A DNA stretch of 64,000 bases, taken from the NCBI GenBank assembly GCA_963971405.1, contig OZ020484.1, positions 28,480,770 through 28,544,769 of the forward strand, in the 5' to 3' direction. The notes below the pieces were generated by a model, which had not been told where the DNA came from, did not search any database, and was given only the letters and a program-made list of their open reading frames with translations. The number at the start of each line of letters is the position of its first letter. The stretch's first letter is position 1. The DNA comes from Psococerastis gibbosa (lineage: Eukaryota > Arthropoda > Insecta > Psocodea > Psocidae). A program made the translations under genes and the position numbers. This document shows positions 1-11,700 of this stretch, piece after piece.

Positions 1-118
1 ATTTTTATGTTAGATTCATTATTATTCAGATTCATTACGTGTGCTGTTAAACATTTAGCCACGAACGATTGCACTTGGTTAGTGGAGACTCTGACACCTT
101 ATAGTCCAAAAAAGAACC

Positions 119-780
119 AGTGTCTACCAGGCGAAGGTAGACCGCTTCGAGTCGGTTCAGCAATTTAGATACCTCAGCTCGGTGATGACAAGTGACAACT
201 GCATGGGGGAGGACGTTAAGAACCGTATCAAGGCTGCGAATGTGGCTTTCTTTCAAGTTCGACCACTATTTAGATCTCGACTCCTGTCTAGAACTACAAA
301 GGTTCGCCTGTACAAGACCCTAATTCGGCCAGTTCTAATGTACGGAGGTGAGGCCTGGACACTTTCCATTAAGGACGCGTAAAAATTAAGAGTCTTCGAG
401 AACAAAATGCTTCGCATTATCTTCGGCGGTAGATGGGAGAACGGTGTCGGGAGGATCAGACACAATGCCGAAATACATGCCCTATTCGACTCCCCGAACA
501 TAATATCTGAACTAAAAGGGTGTCGATTCCAATTGCTGGGTCATGTACACCGTATGCAAGCTGAGAGGTCGCCGAAGCTAGTTTTAGAAGACACTTTCAA
601 CCATCCTAGGCGTCCCGGTAGGCCAAGGCCAAGATGGAGAGACCAAGTGCTCGAAGATGTGCACGCCACCGGCGCCCGAGATTGGAAGCGAGCGGCGGAA
701 GATCGTCCGAGGTGGCGTGGTGTAGTGGCAGCGGCCAAAAGTCCCCCGGGCTGGACGCGCCAACTTAAGTCAAGTCAAAG
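119..780 (+). pseudogene. LINE reverse transcriptase C-terminal fragment, dead
   Basis: One frame reads as the end of an endonuclease/reverse-transcriptase ORF2: a YLSS motif, then the thumb-like stretch containing KTLIRPVLMYGGEAW, then LGHVHRM, and a basic tail with RRPGRPRPRWRDQ. This order is typical of the C-terminal third of insect RTE/CR1-like LINE proteins. The frame is broken once, by a TAA at 380-382 where relatives normally have a residue before LRVFEN. The catalytic YADD region is absent, so this is a 5'-truncated, inactive copy. It lies upstream of the first visible ORP exon, in the same orientation, and is probably intronic. The clade is not certain. Confidence 0.8.
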
Positions 781-1596
781 ACTCGATTGGTTAATCACAA
801 ATGTGATAACTTAATTTTATTCTTGAACTCCCCCCAGTGGCCGTCCATAGGCGTACACTAATTCGTACTTTTACAACTTAGCTTTTAAAACATGAAATTT
901 CAACATATATTTTTACTCAGATATGATTTCAAAACTTTTCAATTTATTTTTAAATTGTTGCTATATTATTAAAAATAATATATAATAAAAATTAGTAATG
1001 AGTAATTTTGAAGATTGGAATATGATATTTATGTTATTGAGGATCTATTTTCACTTCTAGCACCCTGTTCAGAAATTTTTTTTTTCTTTAAACCACTTAC
1101 AGTACATCATGAATCGGAGTAGGAAGCATGAATTTCATTATTCGAAATTATTGTTAAGCTAATCTTAATCATGACATGACAATTAATGATAATCTTGACC
1201 ATACGACGTTTATAGAGTAGCATAATTACTATTTTACTAAACTGTTTTCTTATATTGTACAATCTACAAAAAAGGAATTAGTGAAAATAATTTTAACTGG
1301 TTACTCACTCCTTACAGTGTCTTTCCCATTAAGAAGTAATGAACAGACTGGAGCTTTATAAGCTGTGATGTTGTTAGAAAAATAATTCGCGAAACTTGTT
1401 AGCCTACTTCAGCGATAAACTTGGTAGCCTACTTATCAAATTGAACTAGCTACCGTTATTATAACACCGTTTTCGTTACCACAAAATCAACAACAGTATG
1501 AGTTTGTCTAAAAATGAATTATAATAGGTCGGTAGGTTTTTCAATGACTAGGTACTTGCACTAATGTATGCCCTATAGATATAGATATCTTTTTAG
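781..1596. other. AT-rich non-coding stretch, probably ORP intron
   Basis: I see no exon, repeat end or RNA gene here. The sequence is AT-rich and multiply stopped in all frames. It ends in a TTTTTAG acceptor at 1590-1596. Confidence 0.5.
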
Positions 1597-4500
1597 GACG
1601 AGCAAGTTCTCTGGAGCCCGACTCCTAGTGCACGAGCCTCCCGCCTTGTCCGTTACACTGTGCCATTACCTAATCAGGAAACTTTTGAGTCAGAAAGACT
1701 GTGGGAACACGTTTCCGCCGCTATTTACGCCGATGATCAGGTCAGTATATTTATTATCTGATTGATTAACCTTCATCAGCTATTGTGATAACGTTATCAT
1801 TCTCGCTTTGTTGTGTCTATGTAGATGTCAGAGTCGTTTTATTTACGCGTATTTTATTTTAATCGCAGGTGAAAGCTACCGAGGAGAAAACTATTTTGGA
1901 AGACGCTCAGCGAGAGGCAGTTAAGGAGAGGAAAAAGAACAATTCCGAGTGGATGTCAAAGCATTTTGAACAGGTATGCGAGTTTAGTTACTTATCTTAA
2001 GGCAGATTTCAAAACATTTGGTAAACAATAGATGGTCAGTTCAGAGTAATAATATTTCAGCTAAGAAATTTACTGCGAATATGTAAAACAAAACTTATTA
2101 ATCTCTATGCAATCAATATTATACAGGTCCATAATGCGTATGCTATGGTACACAGTGGCCTCATACTTTATTATTGCTTTCCAATTTATACGTAGTATAA
2201 GGAAAGCTTTGTGACGGTCGAAATTTTCGATTCCGAGATTTCAACAAATTTACACGGTTTGAGGTCCCAGGAACCCAAAAAAGTGATTTTTACGAAATGT
2301 CTGTTCGTCGCTCTGTCTGTCTGTTCGTCGATTTCCGGGCAAACTACTCGGTCGATTTTGATGAAATTTGACATGTAGATTCACAAAAATCATACATCGG
2401 GACTCAATTTGGGGGGGTTTTATTTTCAAAAAACTCATAAAAAACGTCTAAAAAAATTATTTCTCGAAAACGGCTCCAACGATTTCTTTTAAATTCACAT
2501 ATATTGTAGTCGTTATTAATGTTGACAAAATGCCGGGGGTCGCTTGCCCCTTGATAGTTTGCTTCTGGGGGTAAAAAAAAATAAAAATAACTAAATTTTA
2601 ATGAAAAATGACTAAAAAATAATTTTTCTGTGAAACTTTTCCATCGATGATTTCTACCTTCAGGTATGTTTTAGGTGTTAAATTGAATAACGAAACCGGA
2701 CACGTTGCTTTCCCAAAAAATTATTTGGTTTTGTGCAAAAAAAATGTTTTTGAAAAAATGATAGAAAATTCACGGTCAAATGCATTGCGGGCCCTGCCAT
2801 TATTGCTGTGTGGTAATTTGTTGGTCTGACCTATCTAGAATTTACCTCACCTCCAGTGACGTCAGGTGGACCCCCCCCCCCGAGATGCCCTAAATGTAAC
2901 TATAGGAAAATTATTTACCATGAAATTACTAATTTTCTCTAGCTACTACTTGATAAATTGGAAAGCATGTTCGAGTAAACTCGGGCCGGTTCTTTTAAAA
3001 CCTTTATTTAACTTCTGTCTTTCCAGAACGTTATAACTGGCGTATGGGAATATAAAAATTGTGATTTAAGACCGTGGGACCCACGAAACGATCTCCTCCA
3101 GTATGAAAGTAACTTTGTCGTCTGCACCAAGACCAGACATCAGACACCAATGATAAGGACGGCCAGTGTTGTCGGTGTAGACCATCCTACGGTATGTTAA
3201 TTATAAACTATCTCCTTAAAGCGACTTTACTCACATACAGAAGAGCCCCCGACCCATATCAATTAGATTAAATTGGCGACGGCCATGTGTACTACCTCGT
3301 AGCAGGCTAAAGCTCGATTCACAGTCTATTTGAACGCTGCAGCCGCGCTGGGTTAGTGCAAACACACAGCATATTTCTGAAGTGTGGTCCCAAATGTTCC
3401 GTGTCGCTTTCTAGGTGGTTGGCTCCTTATTATTTGCTAACTCCCTACCGCACTTAAAGCATTGGACATTTAATACTCTGCGGAATTTGGTCACCACTGA
3501 ACCTCCTCCGACACCTTTTATTTTATTGTTATTGTAAATTTCAGGTACAATCGCTTTTACAGACGGAATCTAGGTCGTCACTATCCGTTCTAAAAACAAC
3601 AAAAAGAAGAATGGCGTCCGGTAACAAGAGACACGAAAGCGTTAGTTCTTCACAAGACGCCCACAGTGATTCCAGCCAGTGGGAAGAAACAAAAGCCAAT
3701 GTTACCAACTTTAGAAGGACTGCCAGGTAAGTTTATTGTGCGCTCTGTGTCGACCACTTCCGTACGAGGCTAATGGCCTGCTACACAAGGACGAATGGGT
3801 AGTTGGAAATATTTATGAAGCTGGGTGAAGCGGTTTCCCCCTAGACCATCAGCAATATAGCCAGCTCATAGAAATCTTCTAAAGTGGACTCTGTGGTCTT
3901 GCCCATTTGCTATAATAAAAAAGACGTCGGCAACTCACGACTGCAGATTCCTCCGTTTACCGTACTTAACATGTATTCGCCCGTCGCCGCAAAGCTAACT
4001 TATTTTTAAAGTCATTTGCTGTACGTTGAATCGCGACTGGTGTTTAGACAAAGGGGCTAAACTTTCTTAAGGGTCAATAAAGCACTTCATTTCCCATTTT
4101 GGCGCTAAGTATTTTTCCCCATGAAATATCAATCGTAGAGCGATAAATAACGTGTCATAAACTGTAAAATGTATTCCTCTACGCTTTGATGAACATTGTG
4201 GTGCCGTCACTAACACAGATCGGCCACAGTTATGGAACTTGATTTTTTTTAGTCAGAGGATGCCAGGTCTAGTAGATTCAATATTGTGGCCAATTATTGG
4301 TGTTAGTTCCATACTATGCCTCAAAATGAAGCTTTAAGCTTATAGCATCTTATTTATGACTAAGATTGGAATGTCATGAGAAATTTGACTTTGTGCAAAA
4401 AAGAAAATGCGGGGCTCCATTTGCTGTAAACAATGGTAAGACTGAAACCAGCTAGCCTACTAAGTGCAAGCGCGAAACACCTTATTAAATTCGTGGACAA

Positions 4501-5112
4501 ACATTGGACTATACCTGATCAACTCCAAATGTTTAAATACAGCGTACTCCCTTTGAAAAAATAAAGAATTAAATGACATTCTCACACTAAAATATATCTA
4601 TATAATATAGCGATAAAAATAGCAACTAAAAAAAAGAAAAAGAGCTCTGCAGAAGTCCAAACAATGTCAACGCGCAATGCAAGAGTACATCCTGCTTCCG
4701 AGCCTGCGAGATCTGATCATCGATATCGTCTGCAGTTGTTTGGAAGTACGCTTTCCGATCGATGACGACTAATTGGCCCGGATTCAGGGGACCTATGGGC
4801 CCCAATTGTGGCCTGGGTCCCGATTCCAAAATCATACTACTAACCCGGATTCTCCTGTTCCATCATCTCGTGTCTTATGGTTTTAGAGTGCAACAAGCTG
4901 TCCATAGGCTCGAACAATCAATACAAGTCAACAACGAGCGACTGCAGAAGCTCCAAACGAGTCTCGAACAAGTGGCGAGAGCGCAGCGGGAGCGGGACCG
5001 GCGGTCAGAGCGAAGTTCGCTGTCGGTTCTCCAGGCTGAAACGTTCCTCGTCATTGCTATTATCTCCCTCTTCCAGCTCCTGCTAGTCTGGGTGTTTTTC
5101 CGACGGGGATGA
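1597..5112 (+). CDS. OSBPL8: ORP5/8-type oxysterol-binding protein, 3' exons
   Basis: Five exons: 1597-1740, 1869-1973, 3027-3191, 3545-3726, 4887-5112, all with GT-AG borders. Together they give 822 nt, which is 273 residues plus TGA; the 5' part lies outside the window. The first 138 residues are the end of the sterol/lipid transfer (ORD) domain, with FESERLW, an EDAQREAVKERK helix and RPWDPRNDLLQYE. A polar basic linker follows, then a coiled-coil-like segment (about 200-240), then one hydrophobic segment (251-270) ending FFRRG. That tail anchor separates ORP5/8 from other ORPs. The family sits in the ER and exchanges phosphatidylserine for PI4P at plasma-membrane contacts. The PH domain must lie upstream. 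Codon AG|A is split between the last two exons. The reading frame upstream of 4887 is open by chance and is intron. Confidence 0.92.
2176..2998 (+). mobile_element. Family A element, full-length copy 1
   Basis: Lies in the ORP intron 1974-3026. The left end is a hairpin, GCTTTCC ... GGAAAGC around TATACGTAGTATA. Inside is a degenerate GTCT/GTTC microsatellite (about 2297-2335). The right side has the inverted copy ATAAATTGGAAAGC, then a TTCGAGTAAACTCGG palindrome and GCCGGTTCTTTT. Matching copies occur at 21.4, 27.6, 31.6, 39.0 and 42.2 kb. There is no coding capacity beyond short chance ORFs. Structure (subterminal inverted repeats plus a fixed microsatellite) resembles Helentron-associated elements such as mini-me and pearl; this class is an inference. 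Confidence 0.75.
4048..4437. repeat. Family L MITE-like repeat, ORP intron
   Basis: Diverged copy of the 34393-34888 element. Shared blocks include a GAAATATCAATCGTAGAG stretch, GCCGTCACTAACAC and a right end reading GGGGCTCCATTTGCTG. A fragment of family D (CTTCTAAAGTGGACTCTG) lies just before it at about 3866-3915. Confidence 0.5.
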
Positions 5113-8100
5113 GTCAGCAATGGTCGCCTTACCTGTTCCGAATTCTAGGTATTGATTCTATTTAACTAGTCTATTTATGAATGATGGGTCGTTTTTAGAG
5201 TAATTCTCATGACACTGAGTTGGGTTGTTCTTATTATCTAGAATTTTATTGACATAGATAAATATTTAGACCAAGATCGCTTCCTGCAATCGTGCCGCTA
5301 CACTATTTCCCATTGGGCTTTCCCCTTTATTTCACTTGATCAACACCTTATGCATACAGGAAATAGATTGCCGATAAAAATATTTAGCTAATTAGGCTCC
5401 CCCAAAGACATGAAATAAGAATAGAAGTCGCGCACTCATTCCTGTTAGCTTAAGATAAGCGTTGACATCCCATCCCCACTGTCTTTTTTAACAAAATCCT
5501 ATTTCACACGAAATCATAGATCGTAGAGCTATAAAAAAATGTCACAACTGTTAGAAAATGGTTTCTCTACATTGTGATACACAGTATTACAGGAGTTAGT
5601 GACTCTCATATACTGTACATCAAAATATAGAGGAAGATAATTATCTTGTAAGATATGTGATATTTTTTAATAGCTCCACGTAGCGATCTACGTTTAAAAA
5701 AAAATTCCGCCTCTGACTGTCTCTGGTGCTCATAAGTGCCTATAGACGGTTGATAGTCTCTTGTTTCCTTTTTCCACCGGTGACCCGAAAAGCAACAGCT
5801 AAGCACAAATCATTATACTAACGTAATAATTTGTAGGGTTGCCGCTAGTATGATCCGTGTCCTTTAACTATTGAAATGAATTATTTATGTTGATATACTG
5901 TATTGGCATGACGCTGATGGTGGCAGTACGCTTCTGGATGGTATGGTGAGCTGAGCCTGCTGGCAATCGCCTAGGACAGGGGTCGCTAGCGGGTGGGTCG
6001 CGGCGTGGTCTCGTCTGCCAGTTATAGACTAGATTAAATTGAATTGAATGACAAGTTTTTTTCAATTTAAGTCATATATGTTTTAAAGATTGGCGGGAAC
6101 CAAAGATATATAATAGATATTGGCGGGAACCAACGATATTAAATAGAATAGATCGCTAGACCAATGGGGTAATGCATTGGCCTGCGTACGCCCATGGACT
6201 GTAAGACTATTTTTTAGGAAGTAAATCGAAGTAAAAATTCCAATGTAGAATTTAGTGGGTCGCGATGCAATCTTATATCATTTAGGGGTCCGCGACGAAG
6301 AAAGTTTGAGAACCTCTTTTCTAGGGTATCAATAGGTGGCAGAAGTCTGTTAATTTTAAGGTTCACTAAGAGAGGTCAGCCTATCAGAGAGTAATCGGTT
6401 GGCCGGAAATGCATAATACAGACCATCAATATCCAAAATTCGTTGCTCATCTAGGGGAAGTCCCCCTTCCCAATTCATTAGGTTTCAAGGAGTGAATGTG
6501 AAATGTTGCACAAATCAAATGTATTTTTTCTTATTGCAAGAGAACAACAAAAAAATCATACACCACTCAAAATTATCCCTGTGTGCTAGGGGAGGGAACA
6601 AGCCATACTACTTGTAGTTAACATACTTCCGTCTACGGCTGGCACTAATAATCTAAATATAAATAGAAACAAAAAAGAGGCATAAATATATACGGTATTT
6701 TGAATCAAAAGATTTAGGACCGGAAAAGAAAAATACGGGACGGTACGGTCCCTCAGACTCACCCTGACCTTTGAGGGCATACGAACATTCCCCTGACAAC
6801 CGAAATCCGAATGATAATTGAAGTTGTCCTACTTCTTCAAGTTACAGCCGGATGATGGCTGGTTGGCAGCAACATATTGCAGCGATGTCTCCAATCTCCG
6901 CGATTTTGACATGCCCTCTTCAGCTCCACATAGGGCGTTGTCCTACTGTATGAGGTAAAACGGGGCAGCCGCCAAAAATTACCAAAAATGTTGTATCTAT
7001 TTTATTGTATGACTATGGTCATAGGGACACGGTTGGGAAGAATTTTATGTTATGTTTAACTAGTGGGCGACATGATTGCTGAGCTATCTAGACAATTCAA
7101 AATAGTTGGCATTTCCCTAATCACAAATATAGCCTTTTGCCCCGTGACGGTCAGAAGCTTGTTGACAATAAATAATACACATACTGACTAGTTCAGTCGA
7201 CCAATGATCGCTCCTGCAATTCTCACGGCCAAGTTTGAATTTTTTGTGATTCAGGTTAATCCTTTTGTTACCTTAATTATAAGAAACTTTGTTACAAATC
7301 ATTGTTTTGTCCAGCTACTATTATAGTACCCTTATAAACCAGAATATTTTGTTCGAAATATGAAAATTAATATCTAGCCTATAACTTGTGTGCAAAAAAT
7401 GGAATTATGTAAATTACTTTGTGCATTTATTGTTAGAATTAACAATTCATAAACTATTTAGTTACTGAATATTGAAACACTTTGTTAAGTTCGATGGCTG
7501 CATCTCCTACAATCTATAATTTAATTTAATCAGGGTTTACGCCTAGATTTTAGGGTCTATAATAGAAGTTTCATCTTAGCACAGTCTGCTATGATTCTAG
7601 TTAAAAACCCACAAAAAAAATTTTGTATTATCTATAAATTGGAGACTCCTTGACAAGACCTTGAAACTGGAAGGAACCCGTGGAAGACGCATAACTAAAA
7701 CTGACGTTCGTGCCTAGTCAGTTAAGTATTTGTTTTGTTGAGTCCCAAAACAACAGCCATCCACAAAATGTCATCCTAAAACCTTACTTGATTTTTGTAA
7801 AAGTGTGATATGTGCAAGCAAGATATAGCAAAATGCGCTGTTTTTTTAAAATAGTAAACTTGTACTTTTAATTACAGTATTCATTGTAAACCTAAAATTT
7901 GGCGTGTTTAAGTAACATTCTGACATTTAAATTTTTTATGTTGATAAAGTTGTACTGTATTGTATATTGTTTAATACTGTTTATGTTGATTATTTTAATT
8001 TTATATTGTCGTAATTTAGTCTATATCATCAGATCATCATTTATCCATGTTATGTACACGCTACACATTAGTTATGACAGACCATGCACATGATCTGATT

Positions 8101-8577
8101 TCTCTTTGAAATAAATCTCTGATGCAACGTTTCTTTCATCATTGTGACCTTTTGGATACTTAATTTATTAGGAAAATAATAGGTAGGGACCCTTAAGAGA
8201 AAATCGGACTCCCCACTACACGTTTTCGCTAAAAAAAAAATTCTAATTTATATGAAATATCTATCAAAAATAAATGAGAGTAGAAACCTACATTCTACAT
8301 CTACGGTTTGCTCATAAAGAGCTTTCATGCATGATATAAAGACGACATCACAAATTTATGCATCACGGGTGTAGCAAACTGATAAAAGTAAGAAATAGGA
8401 ACAAAATCGGGACGGAATACAATGCAATGTCACGCGAGGTAAAAATAATTTAAAAGCTAACAAACATCGGCGTCATATGAATAATATTAAAACTATAAGC
8501 CGGGTTTTAAACCTGTAAAATGACAGTTACAACCCATGGTGTCGCCAAGACATCTGTCAGTAAGTTTAGAGTAGAAT
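5113..8577. other. Intergenic, between two convergent 3' ends
   Basis: No gene is supported. About 5485-5640 is a partial family L relative. About 5977-6325 has weak hAT-like MITE ends: CAGGGGTCGC on the left, and GAGAACCTCTTTTCTAG on the right, with a shared GGGTCGCG motif inside. About 6090-6150 has two tandem copies of TTGGCGGGAACCAA. The remainder (6.4-8.5 kb) is AT-rich and shows nothing I can name. Confidence 0.45.
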
Positions 8578-8728
8578 TTTATGTAGGAAAGATGAGACAT
8601 TCGAGCCCGCCAATAATATGTTTTATTCCTGGAGCCACCTACGTTTTTTTTTCAATGAATTTCAGTCATAGGAAACGAGAATAAAAAAATTGGCGGGAAG
8701 TGAATGTCCTATCTCTCCTATAGAGAAC
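8578..8728. mobile_element. Family B MITE beside SLC5 stop codon
   Basis: The left end GGAAAGATGAGACATTCGAG is matched by the inverted right end GAATGTCCTATCTCTCC; the interior contains GAGCCACCT and TCAGTCATAGG, as in the copies at 22.9, 30.8, 35.7, 38.1 and 40.1 kb. It lies 12 bp past the SLC5 stop on the transcribed side, so it is part of that 3' UTR or flank. On the gene strand it carries an AATAAA hexamer near 8620-8626. Confidence 0.7.
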
Positions 8729-8739
8729 GGGAAGGACCC

Positions 8740-11700
8740 TTACATGGTGATAATCCTGCTGGATCCAGCCGACAGCTTCTCATCGTTCAATTCCAGAGCC
8801 AAGTTCTGTATCCCACTGGCGAAATTATTTGGAATAATTTTGTTGACCTTAACGCGCTGCAATAGACAAAGAACTGAATCAAATTGAACCAGTCCGAGAC
8901 ACCTCAACCACTGCCCCACCTACTGTATATAACCTAGTACATCGGAAACCATTTAGATTTAGAACTAAAGTTACGTTATGGGATGTACGTACCAACTTTA
9001 TTAAGGTTCTATCAAAAGTAACATTTTACCTGCAGGCGTAGCACCAACTCAAAAGGATAAGTTCTCTTTATTATTCCTAGTATTAAATACTGTTAAATAA
9101 ACCTAACTTACCACTAATTTATATTAATTTGAATGTAATACTGGGGTTAAGAATGAATTGTCACAACTGACCGCTGTTCAATGTTACACATGCTAAACAT
9201 GACAATTTTTTGGGTCTCCAAATTGAAAAAAAAAAACAATTGATTGCTTACCGCTTTGTTTACCAACTCATTTAACTCCGGGTTTGTTAACCTCTGGGCT
9301 GGTTTACCTTTTGTGTCGGTACTAACTAACGCTGCGGGTACATAGCAAATTGCTACTTAAATATATTTATATTATTGACATCGAAAAAATGTAACTGCTT
9401 ATTTTTAATTTGGACTTAGAACCCATAAACTCATCTTAGGCGCAGCCTACTGGGGACACTGTTAACCCTTAACGTTCCGAGAATGACAGCAATTTACCTG
9501 AGGCATGTTGATTTGTTCTTTGTTCTCACTGCCTACAAATCCCTTTCTCAAATATTTGACAATGGGAGGAGCCAGAAGGTCAGAATCTACTTCGTAAGGA
9601 TCCAAAGGCTCTGTCAGAAAACTTACTATCGTCCCTACAATAACTGTGACTAGTGCACCAATGGCTGAGTACCATAGATAAGAAATCTCGTAAAGACTAA
9701 ACACCCTGCAACAACGGAAGAGACAATTAAGGTCGGTTTGCACCCACAGTGAAATCCGAATTATCCCAATCGTTCTTAGGCAAATCAATAAATGCGGTTG
9801 CGCAACTTACTGTTACGTTTGTAGCCTTATCTCCTCTGGCGCCGGACTCAAATAATTTGTAAATACTAGAACACTTTCCTGTCCGAAAATGAGTCAAGCC
9901 GTTTGTTTCGAACGGATTTCGTTAAGCTTTGGTATGTAGGCCCCTAGGTTCACAAAAACCATATCTCGGGACCATATTTTGTATTTTGGGCTAAACTAAA
10001 GAAATTACGGATCATTTGTGAACCCATACATAGCATACCGTGGTATTATTGTGTTGTAGTATTAAATTGGTCTGTCTGTTACATAATATCGATCAATCCC
10101 AGGCTTGAGGATATGGAAAATCGAAAGGTCGAAAGTTAACCCAAGAACAGTTACTTCACATGGAACTTTAAATAGACTTGGATGATACTTACTCTTTGTG
10201 TTCAAACGGTGGAGGAACAGATGTGATGTTCAAGCAATGACATTCCTCGATGGAGACTGGCTTCCCCTCAAACTCAAGCTGGGCCACCTGAGCCCCAAGC
10301 CCTATCCACATGACCAGCGCCAGTGCTGTGATTGAGCCGGCGAGGGCGCCCTTGTTGTTCGCCCACGGTACCAGCATACCTAACGCAAACAGTCCTAACG
10401 TCACTCCGCCGATCATTCCATTGAAGCTGAGAGCAATCTGTAATGAAAAGTGATTTTCCTGTCAATATCAGCGAACGCGCTGTTCCAACCCAACGATAAT
10501 AACACAGAATATATCGCGTCTACCCATAAGCTAGGCAAGGCCGACAGCGGGTGCGATAGTCAAATCGTGGAGGAAATATTTCGTTTCCACGTTGTAGGGC
10601 TGCAACCATAAAAAAAATCAAGACATCGTAAACAGGAACCATTCAAAAGGCGGGGCAGACAACAGAATTGCAAGTCTCGGGTGGCCGTCTTAATAACTCG
10701 AATTTCACTGTATTTGGCTTATAGCGAGAACTACTCGCTTCCACGGGGAAACAACTTTATGCTGCTTCCTTGTCTGAGCTGCTTACCCGCTTGTTCCACC
10801 CTCGTTCAGACCATCTGTGCCCACATACGCCCAGATACTCTTGATTTCAATATAATTTGCAAACTAAAATAATTTTAAAAGTTACCTGTATAAGCAATGA
10901 ACATTTTTCGTAAAGGAAGCCATAGGGAAAAAACGTCAAGACCCAATGTTTTGATTGGCTGTGCCAATGATTTAAATGATCTGATTGGTTCGACTCAAGC
11001 ATTTTCCTATGTGAAAGTTGTCCATTGCATTTATGTGCATATCTTACTGTCACCGCTGACTGTATTCTTAAAGTATTTTTATGAAGCTATTTTCAAAAAC
11101 TTTATCATCATGCCAAATAGACGCGAAGCTAGCAAAGTGAGTATTTTTTTTTTTCATGAGGAGCCTGTCACTGTGGAAGCAAAAAAATAATCGAGTATGA
11201 CGCTCACCGTCAGGACGTTTCCAAGTTGTTCGACAAGGAAAATGAGCAGAAAACTGGCAACCCCAAATACCAGGGACACCCATTTGGCTAAAGCGGCTCC
11301 CTTCTCGTCAGGAATTTCAATCCTCCAAATTCCAGTTATGAAATCTTGAATACTCACGGCTGCCAGTGAGTTAAGAGCAGCTGCCACTGTTCTGAAATTA
11401 GCGAGAAAGTAAAAAAAATACATATTCTCAAGCCGTACTAATAAAATGGGTTCATTTAGAAAATATTAGTTTTTCGCCGAATGTCAATGTTGCATTAATT
11501 TAATATAAATCTGTGTTCGCCCACTACCTAACCGGTTTTTTTGTCACATTTACGTTGACGCGTATAGTCCTCTTTATGTTTAAGCTTTAAGAAAGTACTT
11601 TAAGGAGCTCAGTTACATATTTATTCCATGGTTATAACAGGAAGTCAATCAAGCATGTAAAGAGCGAACAACAAAAATTGCTGCAGTGCATGCTCCTAAA

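Noticed and set aside
4762-4886. Frame starting MTTNWPGFRGPMGP joined to the last ORP exon
   Set aside because: It lies upstream of the TTTTAG acceptor at 4886; splicing from 3726 gives the expected family sequence.
8690-8887. Plus-strand ORF over the SLC5 last exon
   Set aside because: It is the antisense shadow of exon 11 and part of a MITE; no protein-like sequence.
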